A stretch of DNA of 64,000 bases, taken from NCBI RefSeq assembly GCF_000621125.1, contig NZ_JHZC01000004.1, forward strand, positions 124,001 to 188,000, in the 5' to 3' direction. The stretch is from Maribacter antarcticus DSM 21422 (GTDB lineage: Bacteria > Bacteroidota > Bacteroidia > Flavobacteriales > Flavobacteriaceae). The notes under the pieces are model-generated. The model was not told the DNA's origin. It searched no databases and saw only the letters and a list, made by a program, of their open reading frames with translations. Position 1 is the stretch's first letter; each line of letters opens with the position of its first letter. Positions 53,749 through 61,583 of this stretch are shown piece after piece. The position numbers were made by a program, and so were the translations under genes.

Positions 53749-56199
53749 ATGGGAGATTCTAAATTTTCAAACTTTGACAACATGTCCTTACAGGGTATAG
53801 ACGATGAAGCGGAGTTGATTCCCTTGCTCACGGCAGAGGACGAAGAACAAATGAATGGAGAAATATTACCTGAAACCTTACCTATACTTCCCTTGCGGAA
53901 TACGGTGTTGTTTCCGGGCGTTGTAATACCAATTACGGCAGGCAGGGATTCCTCTATCCAATTAATAAAGGACGCCAATAGCGGAAATAAAGTGATTGGG
54001 GTAGTCTCGCAAAAAGATGAGGAGACTGAAAACCCAGAGATAAAGGATATCAACACGCTAGGAACCGTTGCCCGTATTTTGCGGGTCCTACAGATGCCTG
54101 ATGGTAATACTACGGTAATTATCCAAGGTAAAAAGCGTTTTGAAATTGCCGAGGTACTTACGCAAAAACCTTATTTTACAGCAACCATTCGAGAAACAGC
54201 AGAACTTAGGCCCGATACCAACAATGTAGAGTTTTTGGCTATAATTGAATCTATTAAGGATTTGGCCTTGAAGATTATTAAAGACAACCCAAACATTCCA
54301 AGTGAGGCCTCTTTTGCTATTAAAAATATTCAGAGTGATTCTTTTTTAATCAATTTCGTATCCTCCAATCTTAACTTGGACGTGAAGGCAAAGCAGGAAT
54401 TATTGGAGATTGGTAATCTCCAAGATCGTGCCTTGGCGACCTTGAAATATATGAATGTAGAGATGCAGAAGCTGGAGTTGAAAAACGATATACAGTCCAA
54501 GGTACGCAGCGATTTGGACCAGCAACAGCGAGAATATTTTTTGCATCAACAAATGAAGACCATTCAAGAGGAGCTGGGCGGTGTTTCCCATGATGATGAG
54601 TTGGATGAAATGCGTACCAAGGCCAAGAAGAAGAAATGGGACAAAATAGTAAAAGAACATTTTACGAAGGAATTGGCAAAAATGCAGCGCATGAATCCGC
54701 AAGTAGCGGAATATTCTATACAGCGCAACTATCTAGACCTTCTTATAGAGCTGCCATGGAACGAATTTTCAAAGGATAAATTCGATTTAAAACGTGCCGA
54801 ACGCATCTTAGATCGAGACCATTACGGTCTGGAAGATGTGAAACGTAGAATAATAGAATATTTGGCTGTATTAAAACTGCGGAACGATATGAAGTCTCCC
54901 ATACTTTGCCTTTATGGCCCTCCGGGAGTTGGAAAAACATCTTTGGGTAAATCCGTTGCGGAAGCATTGGGTAGGGAATACGTTCGCATTTCTTTAGGTG
55001 GATTACGAGATGAGGCCGAAATACGTGGCCATCGTAAAACCTACATAGGTGCTATGCCAGGAAGAATTATTCAAAGTCTAAAAAAAGCAGGAACTTCAAA
55101 TCCGGTTTTTATTTTGGATGAGATAGATAAGCTATCCAACAGTCATCAGGGCGACCCATCTTCTGCCATGTTGGAGGTGTTGGATCCTGAGCAGAACAGC
55201 GAGTTTCATGATAATTTCTTGGAAATGGGCTATGACCTATCTAAAGTGATGTTCATTGCTACCGCTAACAATTTGGGAACCATACAGCCCGCTTTGCGAG
55301 ACCGTATGGAAATCATAAACGTAAGTGGCTATACCATTGAGGAAAAAGTGGAAATTGCAAAGAAGCATTTACTGCCAAAACAATTAAAGGAGCATGGATT
55401 GGATGCTAGCCATTTAAAAATCGGCAAACCACAATTAGAGAAGATTGTGGAGGGCTACACAAGGGAATCTGGTGTACGTTCTTTAGAAAAGCAACTTGCC
55501 AAAATGGTACGATACGCTGCAAAGTCTATTGCAATTGAGGAGGAATATGATATCAAAGTAAGTAATGCGGTAATCATTAAAGTCTTGGGCGCCCCAAAAA
55601 TGGAGCGCGATAAGTACGAGAACAATGAAGTAGCAGGAGTAGTTACAGGCTTGGCTTGGACTAGCGTAGGTGGCGATATTCTGTTTATAGAATCTATTTT
55701 GTCCAAAGGAAAAGGTACCTTGACAATAACGGGCAACCTTGGTAAGGTGATGAAAGAATCTGCCACAATAGCGATGGAATATATAAAATCCAATGCAGAA
55801 CGCTTTGGCTTGGATGCCGAGATGTTTGAAAAGTACAATGTGCATATTCATGTGCCAGAAGGTGCAACGCCAAAAGATGGTCCAAGTGCAGGTATAACGA
55901 TGTTAACATCCTTAATCTCTTTATTTACTCAGAGGAGGGTGAAGAAAAGCTTGGCTATGACAGGTGAAATTACGCTTAGGGGAAAGGTGCTGCCTGTGGG
56001 TGGAATCAAGGAGAAAATATTGGCTGCAAAACGTGCCAGAATAAAGGAGATTATCCTTTGTGCTGATAATGAGCGCGATATCAAAGAGATTAAGGCAGAT
56101 TACATCAAGGGCCTTACCTTCCATTACGTGAAAGATATGCATGAGGTCATAGCTATTGCCTTGACAAACACAAAAGTGAAGAACGCAAAGAAGCTTTAA
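53749..56199 (+). CDS. lon: ATP-dependent protease La
   Basis: The 816-residue protein has the Lon N-domain ([19 protein letters not shown], residues ~45-63), a coiled-coil linker, AAA+ domain with Walker A in [14 protein letters not shown] and Walker B in [10 protein letters not shown], and a C-terminal protease domain. The catalytic Ser is in [11 protein letters not shown] and the Lys in [13 protein letters not shown]. It degrades misfolded and regulatory proteins in the cytoplasm. A perfect palindrome sits just upstream, and the cmk gene starts 76 bases after its stop. Confidence 0.97.
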   Translation: MGDSKFSNFDNMSLQGIDDEAELIPLLTAEDEEQMNGEILPETLPILPLRNTVLFPGVVIPITAGRDSSIQLIKDANSGNKVIGVVSQKDEETENPEIKDINTLGTVARILRVLQMPDGNTTVIIQGKKRFEIAEVLTQKPYFTATIRETAELRPDTNNVEFLAIIESIKDLALKIIKDNPNIPSEASFAIKNIQSDSFLINFVSSNLNLDVKAKQELLEIGNLQDRALATLKYMNVEMQKLELKNDIQSKVRSDLDQQQREYFLHQQMKTIQEELGGVSHDDELDEMRTKAKKKKWDKIVKEHFTKELAKMQRMNPQVAEYSIQRNYLDLLIELPWNEFSKDKFDLKRAERILDRDHYGLEDVKRRIIEYLAVLKLRNDMKSPILCLYGPPGVGKTSLGKSVAEALGREYVRISLGGLRDEAEIRGHRKTYIGAMPGRIIQSLKKAGTSNPVFILDEIDKLSNSHQGDPSSAMLEVLDPEQNSEFHDNFLEMGYDLSKVMFIATANNLGTIQPALRDRMEIINVSGYTIEEKVEIAKKHLLPKQLKEHGLDASHLKIGKPQLEKIVEGYTRESGVRSLEKQLAKMVRYAAKSIAIEEEYDIKVSNAVIIKVLGAPKMERDKYENNEVAGVVTGLAWTSVGGDILFIESILSKGKGTLTITGNLGKVMKESATIAMEYIKSNAERFGLDAEMFEKYNVHIHVPEGATPKDGPSAGITMLTSLISLFTQRRVKKSLAMTGEITLRGKVLPVGGIKEKILAAKRARIKEIILCADNERDIKEIKADYIKGLTFHYVKDMHEVIAIALTNTKVKNAKKL

Positions 56200-56275
56200 G
56201 AATAAATTGATAAACATTAGAGGCCATTCAACTCTATCGCTTATTTTTAAAAAGTCTGAACTAAATTCAGTAGCA

Positions 56276-56971
56276 ATGAAAAAGATAACTATTGCAATAG
56301 ACGGATTTTCATCCACAGGTAAAAGCACTTTGGCCAAGCAATTAGCAAGGGCCTTAGGTTATGTATATGTGGATACTGGTGCCATGTATAGGGCCATTAC
56401 TTTATTCGCCATGAATAAAGGTTTTATTGGAGCTAATTTTGAAAATAGGGATGGTTTGGTAGCAGCGCTATCGAAGATTCAATTGCGATTTGTTTTTAAT
56501 GAAGATTTAGGTTTTTCGGAAATGTACCTCAATGATAAAAATGTAGAGGCCGAAATCCGAAAGATGGAAGTGTCTAGGAATGTAAGTCATATTGCAGAAA
56601 TAGAACAAGTGCGCATTAAGCTGGTAGCATTGCAGAAAAAGATGGGAGAGAAGAAGGGTATTGTGATGGATGGTCGTGATATTGGGTCTGTGGTTTTTCC
56701 GGAGGCTGAGCTGAAAATATTTATGACAGCATCGCCAGAAAAAAGAGCATATCGGCGGTATAAAGAGTTGTTGGATAGGGGGGAGAAAATCAGATATGAA
56801 GAGGTATTGGAGAATGTGGAAAAAAGAGATTATATCGATTCGCACCGCGAGTTTTCCCCGTTAATGAAGTCGTCTGGTGCCATTGAATTTGATAATAGTG
56901 ATATGGGTCTCAAAGAGCAGTTTGAGCGGATGCATAATTTTGCCCTTCGGGTAATAGAAAAGCAAGTATAG
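56276..56971 (+). CDS. cmk: Cytidylate kinase
   Basis: The 231-residue enzyme has the P-loop DGFSSTGKSTLAKQLA, the CMP-binding DTGAMYRAITLF, and GIVMDGRDIGSVVFPEAELK. The lid region has KRAYRRYKELL. It phosphorylates CMP and dCMP. I start it at the ATG at 56276, since the frame to 56207 has no homology. In many Bacteroidota cmk lies upstream of rpsA. Here rpsA follows at 59.5 kb, with a BON-LysM gene and a broken peptidase in between. Confidence 0.96.
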   Translation: MKKITIAIDGFSSTGKSTLAKQLARALGYVYVDTGAMYRAITLFAMNKGFIGANFENRDGLVAALSKIQLRFVFNEDLGFSEMYLNDKNVEAEIRKMEVSRNVSHIAEIEQVRIKLVALQKKMGEKKGIVMDGRDIGSVVFPEAELKIFMTASPEKRAYRRYKELLDRGEKIRYEEVLENVEKRDYIDSHREFSPLMKSSGAIEFDNSDMGLKEQFERMHNFALRVIEKQV

Positions 56972-56998
56972 GAAGGCTTTTAGGTATAAGAAAGTCAG

Positions 56999-57056
56999 AA
57001 GACTACACTTAAAAAATGCCACTGATGTATCAGTGGCATTTTTTAAGTGTAGTCTT
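56999..57056. terminator. Long perfect bidirectional terminator
   Basis: Two perfect 27-base arms (56999-57025 and 57030-57056) flank a TGTA loop. The inner stem holds ATGCCACTGA, flanked on both strands by A6/T6 runs, so it should stop transcription of both cmk and the convergent LysM gene. The extra outer stem is longer than termination needs. Confidence 0.85.
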
Positions 57057-57065
57057 TTGTCTAAC

Positions 57066-57446
57066 TTATGGATTTGGAATAACCAAAATCTGGTCTGGAT
57101 GTATGACATCCGGATTCTTGAGAATGTTGGTGTTCGCCTCAAAAATTTGCTTGTATTTCATACCGTCGCCATAATAGTGCTTCGCTATTTTACTCAAGGA
57201 CTCACCACCAGTTACTGTATGTCTATGATATACAGTTTCATCCGCTACGGTAATGTTTGCTTTTATGTCTGAAGCACTTTCGCCTCCTAAAGATTTAATT
57301 TTGTCCCAAATTAAATCTTTTTCATAAGGTGTATTTGCTTCACCTTTTATTTTAAGAACGTTTCCTTCTTCGGTAACGTTTCCATTTTTAATTTCTAATT
57401 GCTCACCAAGATCTAAAACACCTTGGTATTTTTCTTTAACACTCAT
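57066..57446 (-). CDS. BON-LysM protein (Kbp/YgaU-like)
   Basis: The 126-residue protein has an N-terminal BON-like part (LEIKNGNVTEEGNVLKIKG, EKDLIWDKIKSLGG) and a C-terminal LysM motif (HTVTGGESLSKIAKHYYGD then IFEANTNILKNPDVIHPDQ). E. coli Kbp (YgaU) has the same order and is a cytoplasmic potassium sensor. No signal peptide is present here. By family a potassium-binding or stress role is likely. Confidence 0.88.
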   Translation of the reverse strand: MSVKEKYQGVLDLGEQLEIKNGNVTEEGNVLKIKGEANTPYEKDLIWDKIKSLGGESASDIKANITVADETVYHRHTVTGGESLSKIAKHYYGDGMKYKQIFEANTNILKNPDVIHPDQILVIPNP

Positions 57447-57732
57447 ATTCGTATATTTAATGGTTAATATTGTCTACGAAAGATACTAATTATTGTAATA
57501 ATTGAACCATAAAAAAAACATTGTTGTTTTGTGAACTGCCAGATAACATTAATTGAAATCTAGGATTAGTACCTATGATTACCTAGCCGATAATCAGGAG
57601 AATTCCATAGATGTAAATATAAAATTTAGGTACTAAAGAAAATTAAAACCTAAACGTTTTTGGGTACCAGCTTTTATTAAACTTAATTTTTTTAACGCTT
57701 ATATACTTGTATTTAAATATCCAATTTGGAGC

Positions 57733-58740
57733 TTAGTTATAACTCGTAATTTTAATATCATCAAAATAAACAGTTCCCGTAGAGTTTCCTGCCAAAATTA
57801 GAAATAAGTTGATCGTATCAACCGTTTCAACATAGTAAGGTGTCTCTACAGTGTATGTTGTAAAAGGTGACGTCCCATTTATGGTTGTCGTTCCTTGGGT
57901 GGTATTAAAGAAAACCATATCGGTATCTGAGTCACCCCTCATAGCAATGGATATTCCGTCATTGGTCACGTTCTCCAACCTGACGCTTACCTCCATGGTC
58001 AGCCTTGATCCTTGATTAAGGCCTTCTGGTGAGAATCTGTATCTCCAAAAAGAAAATGCAGAAGGTTCCTTAGCGCTAATTTTTAAACTAGAGCCCGGTG
58101 TTGAAAAAATGGTTGAATTTATTTCACTTGAATGGGTGCTGTTTGTAGTATTTGAATATTCCCAATTAGTATCAGTGCTATTGATGGAGTCATTGAAGAT
58201 AACCGTAGGATTCACTTTAGCGAAAGCCCAACTTGGTATAGGGGTGCTGGAATCCAATAACTCATCCAAATAATAAGCTCTTTTTTCTGGGGTATCCTTG
58301 GAGTATAGTCCAAATAGCAGTCCATTAATCATCATTGTTTTATAATCACCATTGGGGAGTAGTGTATTGTTGTGCCCGCGTTCTAAAGCGGCATGCCCTA
58401 GTTCATGAAACATTAAAATTTCCCTGTCAGCGTCGTTCCGTTCAGACCAGCATTCTGGTCTTCTACTAATTTGAACAGTTCTATTCCTTGGGTCGCCCCA
58501 TCCGCATTAAAAATTTAAGGTGTCCGAGATTACTAAGTTTATAGAACCGGGGACAATACCAACATTTCTCGCGGCTGCCTCCGATGCAAACCTATTGATG
58601 TACTCTTCGTAGTTGGCGTTAGGACGCGTTCTAACAATTGGTTCACTATCATCAATAGTGGTATCGTCGGTAGCTGTGTCATTAGTGCAGGCAACTAGAT
58701 AAAAAAGTATACTTGCTAAAAACAAATATCGATAGTTCAT
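57733..58740 (-). pseudogene. Zinc metallopeptidase-like lipoprotein, one in-frame stop
   Basis: The 336-codon frame begins with a lipoprotein signal (FLASILFYLVACTND). A TAA at 58507-58509 interrupts after DTLNF. The same frame then reads CGWGDPRNRTVQISRRPECW and the metal site FHELGHAALERGH. A C-terminal beta-rich domain with PEGLNQGSRLTMEVSVRLEN follows. A Tyr codon is the likely ancestor of the stop. Bacteroidota have many HELGHxxLxRxH putative peptidases, whose substrates are unknown. Confidence 0.82.
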
Positions 58741-59352
58741 AGTTAGTCAATTTTAAGGTTGTTTTCCAAAATTTGGAACAATAAGCAGTTTTACTTAAGC
58801 CTATAGTTTGTCCTTTTACATCCCTAAACAAGATACTGATTTAAAGAATTTGTCTTTGTTAAACATTTATAAAATTGACGTTAAATTAGTGTTAATGAAT
58901 GCGTCGCATAGCCTTATAATTGTTGACTATTTGTTGGCCTTTGGTCCGCGTTACCATGGTAACATCCTTTTGTACCTATTGATTTACTTCCGGGTAAATG
59001 GAGTTCATATTTCTCCATTTACGACGCGGTTGGAGCGATACCAGAAAAGATACAACAAGGGCTAACCAAAAAAGCGCCTATGAGCGTGTTTAAGATTTTG
59101 CTTTTTGCTTTAACCAAAAGAAACAAAGGCATATTGGCGGATAGATTTTTGGCATCCAAAATATTTGCTATTATTATTATGTGCTGTTGTCATTTTAGCA
59201 GGCGAAGTTCTCAATTTCTAAGGGCACATTATGCCAAAGGGATAGCCTGTGATTATCTTGGTAGCTGTAGTAGTTTTGAGGTCTTGTTTTTTGTGGTATC
59301 CTCTAATAAATGAGTAAATACCACATCTTGTTGCGAACAAACATAAATAGTG

Positions 59353-59383
59353 TTTGTAATATAGGATATAAGTTGTATTTTTG
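59353..59383 (+). promoter_or_regulatory. Promoter of rpsA (Bacteroidota type)
   Basis: TTTG at 59353-59356, 19 bases, then TATTTTTG at 59376-59383 match the Bacteroidota -33/-7 pattern. Transcription should start near 59390, leaving a leader of about 110 bases. Confidence 0.78.
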
Positions 59384-59386
59384 CAC

Positions 59387-59482
59387 CCCTTTTTCACGGC
59401 GAAGCTAAGAGCGAAAAAGGGATTAAAAAGAAAAATATAACAACTTCTACAATAGCCGTTTAGCTCTTGCAATATTGTAGAA
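59387..59482 (+). promoter_or_regulatory. Structured 5' leader of rpsA
   Basis: Two hairpins are visible: CCCTTTTTC (59387-59395) with GAAAAAGGG (59413-59421), and TTCTACAATA (59445-59454) with TATTGTAGAA (59473-59482). The loops contain complementary short segments: ACGGC (59396) with GCCGT (59455), and AAGAGC (59407) with GCTCTT (59463). A kissing or switching fold is thus possible. S1 often represses its own mRNA in other bacteria. Whether this leader does so is inference. Confidence 0.6.
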
Positions 59483-59502
59483 TACAAATTTATAATCAGC
59501 AA

Positions 59503-61362
59503 ATGGCTGAAGAAAAAAAACCAGCTGAAGCGGTAGAAACTGTAACAGCAACTCCAGAAACTGCGGAAGTAGTTCAAGAAACAAAAGAACAGGTTCCTGT
59601 TCAAGACCCTCAAGAATTTTTAGAAAACTTTAATTGGGAGAAATACGAGCAAGGAATTGAGCGTGTTGACGATTCTAAACTTAAAGAATTCGAGGAATTA
59701 GTAGCACAGAACTTTGTAGATACTGCCGATGAGGAAGTAGTTACGGGAACAGTAGTTTATATTACGGATAGAGAGGCGATTATTGATATTAACGCAAAAT
59801 CTGAAGGAGTTATTTCCTTGAACGAATTTCGTTATAATCCCGATTTAAAAGTAGGGGATAAAGTAGAGGTACTCATAGATATCCGTGAGGATAAAAGTGG
59901 GCAACTCGTACTTTCACACAGAAAGGCTCGTACTATTATGGCTTGGGATCGTGTAAATGCGGCTCATGACAATGAGGAAATCGTTAGTGGTTTTGTAAAG
60001 TGCAGAACTAAAGGGGGTATGATTGTTGATGTTTTTGGAATTGAGGCATTCTTGCCAGGCTCACAAATTGATGTGAAGCCTATTCGCGATTACGACCAGT
60101 ATGTAAATAAAACAATGGAATTCAAGGTGGTGAAAATCAACCATGAATTTAAAAACGTTGTTGTTTCGCACAAAGCGCTTATTGAAGCTGATATTGAGGA
60201 GCAGAAAAAAGAAATCATTAGTCAACTAGAAAAAGGACAAGTATTAGAAGGTGTTGTTAAAAACATCACTTCTTATGGTGTCTTTATAGATCTTGGTGGT
60301 GTTGATGGTTTGGTTCACATTACAGACCTTTCTTGGAGTAGAATTAATCATCCGAACGAGGTGGTAGAGCTAGACCAGAAATTAAACGTTGTTATTCTTG
60401 ATTTTGATGAGAACAAATCTAGAATACAATTAGGTCTTAAGCAATTAGAGAAGCATCCTTGGGAAGCCCTTAGTGATGAAATTAAAATTGGTGACAAAGT
60501 TAAAGGTAAAGTAGTAGTTATAGCTGATTACGGTGCATTTATCGAAGTTGTTGAAGGTGTTGAAGGATTGATACACGTTTCTGAAATGTCTTGGTCTACG
60601 CATTTACGTTCCGCTCAGGATTTCGTTAAAGTTGGTGACCAGGTAGAAGCGGTTGTATTGACTCTTGATCGTGAAGACCGTAAGATGTCTTTAGGTATCA
60701 AGCAATTGACGCCAGACCCTTGGACTGATATTACAACAAAATACCCTGTAGCTTCAAAGCACAGCGGTATCGTTAGAAACTTCACTAATTTTGGTGTGTT
60801 TGTAGAATTAGAAGAAGGTATCGACGGTTTGATTTATATCTCTGACCTTTCTTGGACGAAAAAAGTGAAGCATCCATCTGAGTTTACCAATGTTGGTGAT
60901 ACTTTAGAAGTGGAAGTTCTGGAGTTGGATGTTAATGGTCGTAAGCTTAGCTTAGGTCACAAACAAACAACGGAAAACCCATGGGATAAGTACGAGAAGG
61001 AATTTGCCTTAGGTACTGTTCACACAGCATCCATTACTGAAATTGTAGATAAAGGAGCAACGATAGACTTTAACGAGGATATTACAGCCTTTATTCCACA
61101 ACGTCATTTAGAGAAAGAAGATGGTAAGAAACTAACGAAAGGCGATGAAGCAGAATTCAAGATTATTGAGTTCAATAAAGACTTTAAGCGTGTGGTAGCT
61201 AGTCATACTGCTATCTTTAGGGAAGAAGAGCAACGTAACGTAAAAGCAGCTGTCAAAAGACAAGCAGCAAGTACGGACGAAGCTAAGACAACTCTAGGTG
61301 ATGCGAACGATGCGTTGCAAGAATTAAAAGAAAAAATGGAAGCTGAGTCTAAAAAGAAGTAA
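59503..61362 (+). CDS. rpsA: 30S ribosomal protein S1
   Basis: The 619-residue protein has an acidic N-terminal extension (EAVETVTATPETAEVV) and six S1 RNA-binding repeats, for example GQVLEGVVKNITSYGVFIDL, DKVKGKVVVIADYGAFIEVV and KHSGIVRNFTNFGVFVEL. The start is the ATG at 59503 (MAEEKKPAE), because the twelve codons before it lie in the leader hairpin region. It helps load mRNA on the 30S subunit. Codon use looks constrained, as for a highly expressed gene. Confidence 0.96.
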   Translation: MAEEKKPAEAVETVTATPETAEVVQETKEQVPVQDPQEFLENFNWEKYEQGIERVDDSKLKEFEELVAQNFVDTADEEVVTGTVVYITDREAIIDINAKSEGVISLNEFRYNPDLKVGDKVEVLIDIREDKSGQLVLSHRKARTIMAWDRVNAAHDNEEIVSGFVKCRTKGGMIVDVFGIEAFLPGSQIDVKPIRDYDQYVNKTMEFKVVKINHEFKNVVVSHKALIEADIEEQKKEIISQLEKGQVLEGVVKNITSYGVFIDLGGVDGLVHITDLSWSRINHPNEVVELDQKLNVVILDFDENKSRIQLGLKQLEKHPWEALSDEIKIGDKVKGKVVVIADYGAFIEVVEGVEGLIHVSEMSWSTHLRSAQDFVKVGDQVEAVVLTLDREDRKMSLGIKQLTPDPWTDITTKYPVASKHSGIVRNFTNFGVFVELEEGIDGLIYISDLSWTKKVKHPSEFTNVGDTLEVEVLELDVNGRKLSLGHKQTTENPWDKYEKEFALGTVHTASITEIVDKGATIDFNEDITAFIPQRHLEKEDGKKLTKGDEAEFKIIEFNKDFKRVVASHTAIFREEEQRNVKAAVKRQAASTDEAKTTLGDANDALQELKEKMEAESKKK

Positions 61363-61389
61363 GCTTTTATTTATAATGCAATCATATTA

Positions 61390-61422
61390 AAAACCCTTGA
61401 CTATTTAGTCAAGGGTTTTTTG
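61390..61422 (+). terminator. Intrinsic terminator of rpsA
   Basis: AAAACCCTTGACT pairs with AGTCAAGGGTTTTTT across ATTT, ending in a T run. It lies about 27 bases past the stop. Confidence 0.9.
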
Positions 61423-61583
61423 TTTGAATTTTATACGAACTGTTTGATTATGGTAAAATTCAATAGTAGGCTAGGCGATAATTTTTTATTTAAAGAATTT
61501 TATGCTTGCTTCAAGTATCAAATTCAAAAAGATAGCCAACACGTTCCTGTTGAGACAATAAAATCTTAAGAAGTTTCGTATTG

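Larger units (their letters stand above)
58741..59502. other. Gap upstream of rpsA with possible relic and leader
   Basis: On the plus strand at about 58955-59311 one frame reads HPFVPIDLLPGKWSSYFSIY and goes on with DAVGAIPEKIQQGLTKK to TGA near 59311, with no start codon and stops upstream. It may be the tail of a decayed gene of unknown family. The right part holds the rpsA promoter and leader, listed separately. Confidence 0.35.

Noticed and set aside
59080-59313. A 77-codon plus-strand frame before rpsA.
   Set aside because: It may be the end of a relic, but it has no homology I recognise and lies in a different context from a real gene. It is not listed as a CDS.
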